64,000 nucleotides of DNA. It comes from Agrobacterium leguminum. GTDB lineage: Bacteria > Pseudomonadota > Alphaproteobacteria > Rhizobiales > Rhizobiaceae. Below are positions 56,953 through 64,000 of the stretch, one piece after another (position 1 is the first letter of the stretch; each line of letters starts with the position of its first letter). The notes beneath the pieces are model-generated. The model saw only the letters and a program-made list of their open reading frames with translations, was not told the origin of the DNA and did no database searches. The DNA lies in contig NZ_JADQWB010000007.1 in assembly GCF_015704895.1 (NCBI RefSeq), positions 242,756 to 306,755 on the forward strand, read 5' to 3'. The position numbers and the translations under genes are program-made.

Positions 56953-57000
56953 TTGACAATCGACATCCCGTTTGAAATGGTAAGATGTCAGACCAATTTA
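56953..57000 (+). promoter_or_regulatory. Candidate GntR operator and promoter
   Basis: A TTGACA lies at 56953-56958. A half-site reading AATTGGTCTGACAT on the minus strand (56985-56998) resembles FadR/LldR-type operators (TTGGTCNGACCAA), with a degenerate second half, and a TGGT/ACCA pair encloses 56978-56995. The operator lies just upstream of the preferred regulator start, suggesting autoregulation. Confidence 0.5.
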
Positions 57001-57011
57001 GAGGGTGCGTC

Positions 57012-57728
57012 TTGGACAGGTCCAGCCGGGAACTCATGCAGCCGATTCCACCGAGCGACCGCGTGCGCCAGGTCGAGGCCGCGCTTTCCGACTATGTGGA
57101 GCGGGCAGGGCTGAAGGCTGGAGACCGGCTGCCGGCGGAGCGGGAACTGATGGCGGCGCTGGGCGTCGGCCGCTCCACCATCCGTGAAGTCATTCGCAAG
57201 TTTCAGGCGCTCGGCGTTATCGACAGCCGCAAGGGCAGCGGCAATTATCTGTTGAAGCCGATTTCCGCCGCCACCGTCCACATGCCGATTTCCATCGATG
57301 CCGAAAGCCTGCGCGATGCGCTGTTGATGACGCTGGAAGTGCGGCGCGGCATTGAGGTGGAGGCCTCCATGGCCGCCGCGCGACGCCGCACGCCAGAGGA
57401 TATCGTCATTATGGAAGCGCGGCTCGATGAGATGGAGCGGGTGCATCTGGCCGAAGGCACCTCGGGCAAGGCCGATCTCGCCTTCCATCTGTCGATTTAT
57501 GACGCCACCCACAATACGCTGTTCAAGCAGCTTCTGGAGCAGATGCGCGAAGGCTTCGAACGCTTCTGGTCGAAGCCCTTCGACCGCCCGGATTTCGCCG
57601 GTCGCTCCTTTCCCTTTCACCGCACGCTGTTCAACGCCATCGCCGCCGGCGATGCGGCCGGTGCGCGTGAAGAAACACTGAAAATCCTCGCCGTCGTCGA
57701 GGAGGATATCAAGGACATGTCGAAATGA
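57012..57728 (+). CDS. GntR-family (FadR subfamily) regulator of the sugar/PLP operon
   Basis: A 238-aa regulator. The winged helix is near residues 18-80 (AGDRLPAERELMAALGVGRSTIREVIRKFQALGV), followed by a FCD domain with EVRRGIEVEASMAAARR, ADLAFHLSIYDATHN (Asp and His) and FHRTLFNAIAAGD. ATG 56985 is possible but would lie within the operator, so I prefer TTG 57012, which has GAGGG seven bases before it. The gene is translationally coupled (ATGA overlap) to the PLP enzyme, and the importer genes follow, so it probably regulates the whole run. Confidence 0.86.
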   Translation: MDRSSRELMQPIPPSDRVRQVEAALSDYVERAGLKAGDRLPAERELMAALGVGRSTIREVIRKFQALGVIDSRKGSGNYLLKPISAATVHMPISIDAESLRDALLMTLEVRRGIEVEASMAAARRRTPEDIVIMEARLDEMERVHLAEGTSGKADLAFHLSIYDATHNTLFKQLLEQMREGFERFWSKPFDRPDFAGRSFPFHRTLFNAIAAGDAAGAREETLKILAVVEEDIKDMSK

Positions 57729-58897
57729 ACCATGGCAACGATCTCTTCGATCCCGCCTCATTTATCGTTGCGCATGACGAGGCCCACGCCTTCGAAGCCG
57801 TGGTGCCGCCCATCGTGCAGACCTCGCTTTTCACCTTTTCCAGCTATGACGAAATGGTCTCCACCTATCGCGGCGAAAAGGTGCGGCCGGTCTATACGCG
57901 CGGGCTGAACCCCACCGTGCGGCTGTTCGAGGAGATGCTGGCGAAGCTGGAAGGTGCCGAAGATGCGCTCGGTTTTGCAAGCGGCATGTCGGCTATTTCC
58001 TCCACCGTGCTTTCCTTCGTTTCGCCGGGCGACCGTATTGTCGCGGTGCGCCATGTCTATCCCGATGCGTTCCGCCTGTTCGGCACCTTCATGCAGCGCA
58101 TGAATATAGAGGTGGTCTATGTCGACGGCCGCGACGAGGCGGCGGTTGAAAAGGCGATGCCGGGCGCAAAGCTGTTCTACATGGAAAGCCCGACGAGCTG
58201 GGTGATGGAGGCGCATGATGTCGGTGCGCTCGCCGCCATCGGCAAGCGTCATGGCGCCGTCACGGTCATCGACAATTCCTGGGCAAGCCCGGTCTTCCAG
58301 CAGCCGATTTCGCTCGGCGTCGACCTCGTCGTGCATTCGGCCTCGAAATATCTGGGCGGCCATAGCGATGTGGTCTCCGGCGTGGTGGCCGGTTCGAAGG
58401 CGATGATCGACCGCATCCGGGCGGAAACCTATCCCTATCTCGGCGGCAAGATGTCGCCCTTCGATGCCTGGCTGCTCATTCGCGGGCTTCGCACCCTGCC
58501 GCTGCGCATGAAGGCGCATCAGGCCTCGGCGCTCGATATCGCCAGCCGCCTTCAGGCACTGGATGTGGTGGAGAAGGTCTGCCATCCGGGGCTGGCGAAC
58601 CGCCTGCCGCCCGGCCTTAACGGCACCTCGGGCCTGTTTTCCTTCATCTTTAAGGAAGGGGTGGATGTGCGCGCTTTCGCCGACCGCCTCAAGCTTTTCA
58701 AACTGGGTGTTTCCTGGGGTGGGCATGAAAGCCTGATCGTCCCCGGCGAAGTGGTGCTCGAACAGAAGGCGCAGCCAAACTCCGCCCACACCTTCGGCAT
58801 CAGCGCGCGTTCGGTGCGCCTGCATGTCGGGCTGGAGGGCACGGAAGCCCTCTGGAACGATCTCGAACCCGCGATCAAGGCGGCCTCCGTCGCCTGA
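57725..58897 (+). CDS. Cys/Met-metabolism PLP-dependent enzyme
   Basis: Enzyme of the cystathionine gamma-synthase/beta-lyase group, 390 aa. Family marks are PPIVQTSLFTFSSYDEM (residues 28-44), YTRGLNPTVRLFEEMLAKLEGAE near residue 58, MESPTSWVMEAHDVGAL near residue 158 and the Schiff-base lysine in HSASKYLGGHSD near residue 207. Members split C-S or C-O bonds of cysteine, homoserine or related compounds. It overlaps the GntR gene by four bases and is followed by a CUT1 sugar importer, an unusual partner. It may act on the imported compound, but that is inference. Confidence 0.86.
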   Translation: MNHGNDLFDPASFIVAHDEAHAFEAVVPPIVQTSLFTFSSYDEMVSTYRGEKVRPVYTRGLNPTVRLFEEMLAKLEGAEDALGFASGMSAISSTVLSFVSPGDRIVAVRHVYPDAFRLFGTFMQRMNIEVVYVDGRDEAAVEKAMPGAKLFYMESPTSWVMEAHDVGALAAIGKRHGAVTVIDNSWASPVFQQPISLGVDLVVHSASKYLGGHSDVVSGVVAGSKAMIDRIRAETYPYLGGKMSPFDAWLLIRGLRTLPLRMKAHQASALDIASRLQALDVVEKVCHPGLANRLPPGLNGTSGLFSFIFKEGVDVRAFADRLKLFKLGVSWGGHESLIVPGEVVLEQKAQPNSAHTFGISARSVRLHVGLEGTEALWNDLEPAIKAASVA

Positions 58898-58935
58898 CGT
58901 GTTTTTAAACTGACGACAAAAAAGGGGAGAACGAC

Positions 58936-60195
58936 ATGAAAAAACTGGTAACAGCAGCAATCTTCACCGCCCTGATGACCGGAACGGCGCTGGCGGACAC
59001 GACCTTGAAACTGGTCGAGGTCATCACAAGTCCCGAGCGGACGGAAACGCTGAAAGGCATCGTCTCGAAATTCGAGGCCGCCAATCCCGGCACCAAGGTG
59101 GAAATCATCTCCCTGCCGTGGAGCGAAGCCTTCCAGAAATTCGCCACCATGGTCTCGGCCGGCGATGTGCCTGACGTGATGGAAATGCCCGACACATGGC
59201 TGTCGCTTTATGCCAATAACGGCATGCTCGAGAGCCTTGAGCCTTATCTTGCCAAATGGGAGCACACCGCGGGCCTGAGCGAGCGCACGCTCGAACTCGG
59301 CCGCGATGTCAAGGACACGGCCTATATGCTGCCCTATGGTTTCTATCTGCGCGCCATGTTCTACAACAAGAAGCTGCTGGCCGAAGCCGGCGTGAAGGAG
59401 CCGCCGAAGACGCTTGAGGAATTTGCCGATGCGTCCAAGAAGGTCGCAGCCCTTCCCGGCAAATCCGGCTACTGCCTGCGCGGAGGTCCGGGCGGCCTTA
59501 ACGGCTGGGTCATGTTCGGCGCATCCATGGCCGGTTCGAACGAGTTCTTCACCAAGGACGGCACCTCCACCTTCGACAGCCCCGGCTGGGTGAAGGGACT
59601 GACCTATGTAGTCGATCTCTACAAGAACGGCTTGGCGCCGAAGGACAGCGTCAACTGGGGCTTCAACGAGATTGTCGCCGGCTTTTATTCCGGCACCTGC
59701 GCCTTCCTCGATCAGGACCCGGATGCGCTTATCGCCATTGCCCAGCGCATGAAGCCGGAAGATTTCGGCGTCATGACCATGCCGAAGGGCCCTGACGGCA
59801 AGACCTTCCCGACCATCGGTTTCGCCGGCTGGTCGATGATGTCGAAATCCGAAAACAAGGACCTTTCCTGGAAGCTGATCGAGACACTCGAGGGGCCGGA
59901 AGGCAATATCGAGTGGAACAAGAAAACCGGTGCGCTGCCGGTGCACAAGTCGGCTGAGAAGGACCCCTTCTATGCCAGCGAGCAGTTCAAGGGCTGGTTC
60001 GATGAACTGGCCGACAAGAACGCCGTGCCGACGACGATGCCGACCTATCTTGAAGAATTCGCCTTCTTCAAGGATTCGCTTGTGATCAAGACATCGCAGG
60101 AAGCGCTGCTCGGCGATATCACGCCGGAAGACCTCGCCAAGCAATGGGCTGATTACATGACCAAGGCGCAGCAGAAGTTCCTGGCCTCGAAGTAA
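58936..60195 (+). CDS. CUT1-type sugar-binding periplasmic protein
   Basis: Extracellular solute-binding protein family 1, 419 aa. The signal peptide (MKKLVTAAIFTALMTGTALA) is cleaved near residue 20. The mature part has RTETLKGIVSKFEAANPGTKVEII and LPWSEAFQKFATMVSAGDVPDVMEM, the usual N-lobe pattern of maltose/oligosaccharide binders. It starts 38 bases after the PLP enzyme stop, after GGGGAGA. Two permeases and one ATPase follow, so the importer is complete. The ligand is unknown. Confidence 0.92.
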   Translation: MKKLVTAAIFTALMTGTALADTTLKLVEVITSPERTETLKGIVSKFEAANPGTKVEIISLPWSEAFQKFATMVSAGDVPDVMEMPDTWLSLYANNGMLESLEPYLAKWEHTAGLSERTLELGRDVKDTAYMLPYGFYLRAMFYNKKLLAEAGVKEPPKTLEEFADASKKVAALPGKSGYCLRGGPGGLNGWVMFGASMAGSNEFFTKDGTSTFDSPGWVKGLTYVVDLYKNGLAPKDSVNWGFNEIVAGFYSGTCAFLDQDPDALIAIAQRMKPEDFGVMTMPKGPDGKTFPTIGFAGWSMMSKSENKDLSWKLIETLEGPEGNIEWNKKTGALPVHKSAEKDPFYASEQFKGWFDELADKNAVPTTMPTYLEEFAFFKDSLVIKTSQEALLGDITPEDLAKQWADYMTKAQQKFLASK

Positions 60196-60346
60196 CGACA
60201 TTGACCGGCCGTGCGGGCGCAAATGCCCGTGCGGCTGGTCTTGCCGGCCTTCGCTGCGACAGGCCTTTTCATAGAAATTTTTCGGATCGGTAAGCCGAGA
60301 GGCTGGAAAACCCGTCCGTTCCGTCGTCCGATCAGGGAGCGATACA

Positions 60347-61291
60347 ATGTCCTATGCCCATGGCGCCGGGCCGGTGGCTGCGCGCAAACCGGCTGGCAAG
60401 CCTGCGATGCGGCGGTTTGCCGATTGGGCCGAACCCTGGCTCTACAGCGCGCCCGTGCTGGTGCTCATCGTCGCCGTCATGCTGGTGCCGCTGGTGCTTG
60501 GCCTCTCCTATGCCTTTCGCGATGTGCAGCTGCTCAACCCGTTCTCCGGCGGTTTCGTTGGCCTCAAACATCTGGAGGCGCTGTCGCAGGATGCGGCTTT
60601 TTACCGGGCGCTGAAAAATACGCTGTGGTGGACCGGCGCTTCGGTTTTCCTGCAATTCTTCTTCGGCCTCATTCTGGCGCTGCTGCTGGATAAGCCCTTC
60701 GCGGGCAGGGGGCTGGCGCAGGCGCTGGTATTCCTGCCATGGGCGGTGCCGACCTTCCTTGCCGGCCTCAACTGGGCGTGGCTGTTCAACCCGGTCATCG
60801 GGCCGCTGCCGCACTGGATGGTCTCGCTCGGGCTGTTATCCGCACCCAACAATATCCTCGCCGATCCGCAGCTTGCCATGTGGGGGCCCATCATCGCCAA
60901 TGTCTGGTGGGGTATTCCCTTCTTCGCCATCACTTTGCTTGCGGCACTTCAGGCCATCCCGCGCGATCTTTACGAGGCGGCGGAAATTGACGGGGCGAAC
61001 CCGCTGCAGCGTTTCACCTCCATCACCCTGCCGTTTCTGGCGCCCACCATCGCCATCACCATCCTGCTGCGCACCGTCTGGATCGCCAATTTCGCCGATC
61101 TCATCATCGTCATGACCAATGGCGGACCGGCCGACCGCACGCAGATCGTCGCCAGCTACATCTTCACCCAGGCCTTTAGGCGTCTGGATTTCGGTTATGC
61201 CTCGGCCATTGCGCTGGTGCTGCTGGTGCTGCTGCTTGCCTATTCCATGCTGATCGTGCTGCTGCGCCAGCGCCTGATCGAGAAGGACTGA
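60347..61291 (+). CDS. CUT1-type sugar ABC permease, MalF-like
   Basis: Inner-membrane permease, 314 aa. The first membrane helix is at about residues 32-52 (LYSAPVLVLIVAVMLVPLVLG). The coupling loop is RDLYEAAEIDGANPLQRFTSITLPFL near residue 210. The first 25 residues are a polar cytoplasmic segment with repeated Arg and Lys. It starts 151 bases after the binding-protein gene, a gap with no clear terminator, and the second permease follows at three bases. Confidence 0.92.
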   Translation: MSYAHGAGPVAARKPAGKPAMRRFADWAEPWLYSAPVLVLIVAVMLVPLVLGLSYAFRDVQLLNPFSGGFVGLKHLEALSQDAAFYRALKNTLWWTGASVFLQFFFGLILALLLDKPFAGRGLAQALVFLPWAVPTFLAGLNWAWLFNPVIGPLPHWMVSLGLLSAPNNILADPQLAMWGPIIANVWWGIPFFAITLLAALQAIPRDLYEAAEIDGANPLQRFTSITLPFLAPTIAITILLRTVWIANFADLIIVMTNGGPADRTQIVASYIFTQAFRRLDFGYASAIALVLLVLLLAYSMLIVLLRQRLIEKD

Positions 61292-61294
61292 CCG

Positions 61295-62125
61295 ATGACA
61301 TCAAGGATATTTCTCACCCTTGCCCATCGTCTGGCGATCCTTGCCTATATCGCCTTTGCGCTGTTTCCACTGTTCTGGCTGCTCAAGGTGTCCGTGACGC
61401 CGAATGACCTGCTCTATAGCGAAGGTGTGAGGATGTGGCCATCGCGGGCGACCTGGGATCATTATCGTTTCGTCATAGAAAACAGTGCTTTCCCGACGTT
61501 TTTTAAGAACAGCGTCATCGTCGCGGGCTCCACGGCTATTGCCGTAACGATACTCTCCTCGCTGTCGGGTTACGCGCTGTCCCGCTTCCGTTTCAAGGGC
61601 AAATACTGGATCGTCGCCCTAATGCTGATCACCCAGATGTTCCCGCTGGTCATGCTGGTCGCGCCGATCTTCAAGATGCTGTCGCCGCTCGGCCTCACCA
61701 ACAGCCTGACGGGCCTCGTCATCGTCTACACCGCCTTCAACGTGCCCTTCGCCACCTTCCTCATGCAGTCCTTTTTCGATGGCATTCCGAAGGATCTGGA
61801 AGAGGCGGCGATGATTGACGGGGCAAGCCGGTTTACGGCCTTCCGCCAGATCATCCTGCCGCTGACGCTGCCGGGTATAGCCGCGACGCTCGGTTTCGTC
61901 TTCACCGCCGCGTGGAGCGAGCTTCTGTTTGCGCTGATGCTGATTTCCGGCAACCAGAGCGCCACTTTCCCGGTCGGGCTTCTGACCTTCGTTTCGAAAT
62001 TCTCCGTCGATTTCGGGCAGATGATGGCGGCGGGCGTTCTGGCGCTCATTCCGGCCTGCCTCTTCTTCCTGCTCATTCAACGTTATCTCGTGCAGGGCCT
62101 GACGGCCGGCGCGGTGAAAGGATAA
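61295..62125 (+). CDS. CUT1-type sugar ABC permease, MalG-like
   Basis: Inner-membrane permease, 276 aa, six membrane helices. The coupling loop reads KDLEEAAMIDGASRFTAFRQIILPLTLPG near residue 170, typical for this group. The protein begins with a hydrophobic helix (FLTLAHRLAILAYIAFALFPLFWL). It is placed three bases after the MalF-like stop and five bases before the ATPase start, so the three are co-translated. Confidence 0.92.
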   Translation: MTSRIFLTLAHRLAILAYIAFALFPLFWLLKVSVTPNDLLYSEGVRMWPSRATWDHYRFVIENSAFPTFFKNSVIVAGSTAIAVTILSSLSGYALSRFRFKGKYWIVALMLITQMFPLVMLVAPIFKMLSPLGLTNSLTGLVIVYTAFNVPFATFLMQSFFDGIPKDLEEAAMIDGASRFTAFRQIILPLTLPGIAATLGFVFTAAWSELLFALMLISGNQSATFPVGLLTFVSKFSVDFGQMMAAGVLALIPACLFFLLIQRYLVQGLTAGAVKG

Positions 62126-62129
62126 TCCC

Positions 62130-63206
62130 ATGGCTTCCATCGAGCTGAAGAATGTCGGCAAGACCTATGGCGACCTCGCCGTGCTGCATGGCGTCGATCT
62201 TGATATCAGGGATGGCGAGTTCATCGTCCTCGTCGGTCCCTCCGGCTGCGGAAAATCGACGCTGCTGCGCATGATCGCCGGGCTTGAAGAGATAACATCC
62301 GGCGACCTGTCCATCGACGGTGAACGCGTCAATGATCGCCGGCCGAAGGATCGCGATATCGCCATGGTCTTCCAGTCCTATGCGCTCTATCCGCATATGA
62401 GCGTGGCCGACAATATGAGCTATAGCCTGCGCCTGCGCCGCAGCACCAAGGAAACCATCGCGGCGGCGGTGGCCGGTGCTTCCGCCAAGCTCGGCCTCGA
62501 TCCCTATCTCGCCCGCCGTCCGAAGGCGCTCTCCGGTGGCCAGCGTCAGCGCGTCGCCATGGGCCGCGCCATCGTGCGCCAGCCAAAGGCCTTCCTGTTC
62601 GATGAGCCGCTGTCCAACCTCGATGCCCGGCTTCGCGAGCAGATGCGCGCTGAAATCAAGCGCATGCACGCCGATCTTGGCGCAACCTCGGTCTACGTCA
62701 CCCATGACCAGATCGAGGCGATGACGCTTGCCTCACGTATCGTCGCCATGAATGCCGGCCATGTGCAGCAGATCGGCGCGCCGCTCGATCTTTACGACCG
62801 CCCCGCCAATCTCTTCGTCGCCGGCTTCATCGGTTCGCCCGGCATGAATTTCCTGGAAGGCCGGATCGGACGGGAAAATGCCGGCAGTTTCGTCGTGCTG
62901 GGTGACGGCACGCGCCTTGCGCTTGGCCGGGAAGTGGACCTCGCCGATGGCGAGCCGGTCACGCTCGGTATCCGCCCGGAACATGTGACCGTAGCACCGG
63001 CTGAAGGCGGTGTGGAGGCAACTGTCGATCTGGTCGAGCCGACCGGCCTCGGCGTCATCCTGCACCTCACCGTGCATGGATTGCCGTTCAAGCTGTTTTC
63101 GTCAGACCGGGCGCTGTTGCAGCCGGGTAAATCCCTGCGGGTCGGTTTCCCGCAGGAAAGGCTGCATGTCTTTGATCGGAATGGTGTGAGGATCGGGGAG
63201 GCGTGA
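62130..63206 (+). CDS. CUT1-type sugar ABC ATP-binding protein, MalK/UgpC-like
   Basis: ATPase of the importer, 358 aa. It contains Walker [10 protein letters not shown] near residue 38, [18 protein letters not shown] near 133, Walker [17 protein letters not shown] near 155 and VYVTHDQIEAMTLASR. The regulatory C-terminal domain (FIGSPGMNFLEG onward) completes the MalK/UgpC layout. It is the last gene of the GntR-PLP enzyme-importer run; a long inverted repeat follows 200 bases later. Confidence 0.92.
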   Translation: MASIELKNVGKTYGDLAVLHGVDLDIRDGEFIVLVGPSGCGKSTLLRMIAGLEEITSGDLSIDGERVNDRRPKDRDIAMVFQSYALYPHMSVADNMSYSLRLRRSTKETIAAAVAGASAKLGLDPYLARRPKALSGGQRQRVAMGRAIVRQPKAFLFDEPLSNLDARLREQMRAEIKRMHADLGATSVYVTHDQIEAMTLASRIVAMNAGHVQQIGAPLDLYDRPANLFVAGFIGSPGMNFLEGRIGRENAGSFVVLGDGTRLALGREVDLADGEPVTLGIRPEHVTVAPAEGGVEATVDLVEPTGLGVILHLTVHGLPFKLFSSDRALLQPGKSLRVGFPQERLHVFDRNGVRIGEA

Positions 63207-63641
63207 GGTTTGGCATAGTACGCAGGAATATTTCCTGGGCGGTTGCACACCCACCTCCGTCATTCCGGCCTTGAGCCGGAACGACGGAAAGCTGGAGACG
63301 TTGAGAACCTTCGCAAACGCGCCAACCGTGGCATCAGATTGCCCTTCGGTCGTCTATTGTGGAGGCTCCGGCTGGATGGAGCTTTCACAGGATTTTTCGT
63401 TCACGTGGACCCGCAGGCGCGTGGGGCTTACCCCCCTCTGCCCTGCCGGGCATCTCCCCCTCAAGGGGGGAGATCGATCTGCGGCAAAGTCTAGCACATC
63501 TCGAAGCTTGCGAACGAAGCGATGAAAGAGCCTCTTGCCGATCTCCCCCCTTGAGGGGGAGATGCCCGGCAGGGCAGAGGGGGGTAAGCCCCACGCGCCT
63601 GCGGGTCCGCTGTGAATGAAAAACCTTGTGAAAGCCAGCAC
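63207..63641. repeat. Intergenic region with a 68-bp perfect inverted repeat
   Basis: Between two convergent gene ends lie perfect 68-base arms (63407-63474 with 63541-63608) around a 66-base loop. Each arm contains its own ATCTCCCCCTC/GGGGGGAGAT palindrome. Imperfect pairing continues outside the arms to about 63380 and 63636. A partial CCGTCATTCCGG...CCGGAACGACGG unit (63257-63288) is related to the RIME-like copies. No credible coding frame was seen here. Confidence 0.85.
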
Positions 63642-64000
63642 CTAGATCGCTACACCCTTTTCTTCGAACCTGTGGATCTTTGTCTCGTCGGGCGTAATGA
63701 AGACGGTATCGCCGTGTTTGCATTCGAACTCGCCGTCCGTGCGAGCGGTGATCGGCCCGATACCGTCGACCTCGAGATGCAGGAAGGTATCCGATCCGAG
63801 ATGTTCGGCCACCGTCACCTTGCCCTGCCACAGCCCGCTTTCCTTCGACAGCAGCAGATGCTCGGGCCGCACACCGGCGGTGGTGGCACCTTTTTGGCGG
63901 GCATAATCGCCGGTCACCAGGTTCATGCGCGGCGAGCCGATGAAGCCGGCGACGAAGAGGTTGGCGGGGGAGCGGTAAAGCTCCATCGGCGAGCCGACCT
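63642..64000 (-). CDS. MalK/UgpC-type ABC transporter ATPase, C-terminal part (cut by window end)
   Basis: Only the C-terminal 119 residues or so are in the window. The visible part opens [27 protein letters not shown] (here [19 protein letters not shown] near the start), the fixed junction between ATPase and TOBE/OB domains in MalK and Ugp[15 protein letters not shown] and the closing [22 protein letters not shown] are typical of the regulatory domain. The gene reads out of the window on the minus strand; its importer partners must lie beyond 64000. Confidence 0.88.
   Translation of the reverse strand, partial: VGSPMELYRSPANLFVAGFIGSPRMNLVTGDYARQKGATTAGVRPEHLLLSKESGLWQGKVTVAEHLGSDTFLHLEVDGIGPITARTDGEFECKHGDTVFITPDETKIHRFEEKGVAI

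Overview
The window is high-GC, densely coded alphaproteobacterial DNA, and everything recognisable points to the family Rhizobiaceae, most probably the Agrobacterium tumefaciens/fabrum complex. The reasons are the crowd of ABC importers each with its own regulator, the RIME-like palindromic intergenic repeats, a Zur-type zinc region with COG0523 GTPases, and an ornithine-decarboxylase-like gene behind a long leader of the alphaproteobacterial speF type. The gene content recalls the second (linear) chromosome of Agrobacterium, but that placement is inference. I saw no rRNA, tRNA, CRISPR array, IS element, prophage or plasmid replication gene.

Layout. 1-8050: a YtfQ/YtfR/YtfT/YjfF-type sugar importer with its GntR regulator on the minus strand, divergent from a xylonate-dehydratase-like IlvD/Edd enzyme. 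8.1-9.6 kb: a small AraC, VOC and membrane-protein cluster. 9.7-15.9 kb: a five-gene Dpp-type importer ending in a class V aminotransferase. 16.2-20.1 kb: an FtsK-type translocase without membrane segments, and an Ldh2-family dehydrogenase. 20.1-26.1 kb: a GGDEF-EAL protein, a PhcB-like methyltransferase, a ureidoglycine aminohydrolase and a double-PAS GGDEF protein. 26.4-31.6 kb: an RND efflux pair and its TetR regulator with an AcrR-like box. 31.7-35.4 kb: a ribose-type sugar importer. 35.6-39.0 kb: LysR, ornithine/lysine decarboxylase with leader RNA, GNAT. 39.2-45.3 kb: two MFS transporters with a MarR regulator and palindromic operators, OmpW, a glyoxalase-related protein and a low-GC acyltransferase. 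45.4-49.6 kb: ugpBAEC for glycerol-3-phosphate. 49.8-56.2 kb: a zinc-starvation block with two COG0523 GTPases and znuCBA, carrying four Zur-like boxes. 56.3 kb: RNase H. 57.0-63.2 kb: GntR, a Cys/Met-type PLP enzyme and a CUT1 sugar importer in one run. 63.6-64.0 kb: the end of another MalK-type ATPase.

How it works together. Most of the window is a set of independent uptake modules, each pairing an importer with a local regulator and sometimes one enzyme that hints at the substrate. The most interesting are the two importer-plus-PLP-enzyme operons of unassigned substrate (9.7-15.9 kb and 57.0-63.2 kb), the compact Zur block, and the signalling stretch where a PhcB-like methyltransferase lies between c-di-GMP enzymes. 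Regulatory sites are unusually readable: AcrR-like, MarR, Zur and candidate GntR operators, a decarboxylase leader and several terminators. Five palindromic repeat elements lie between genes; three of them sit between convergent gene ends.
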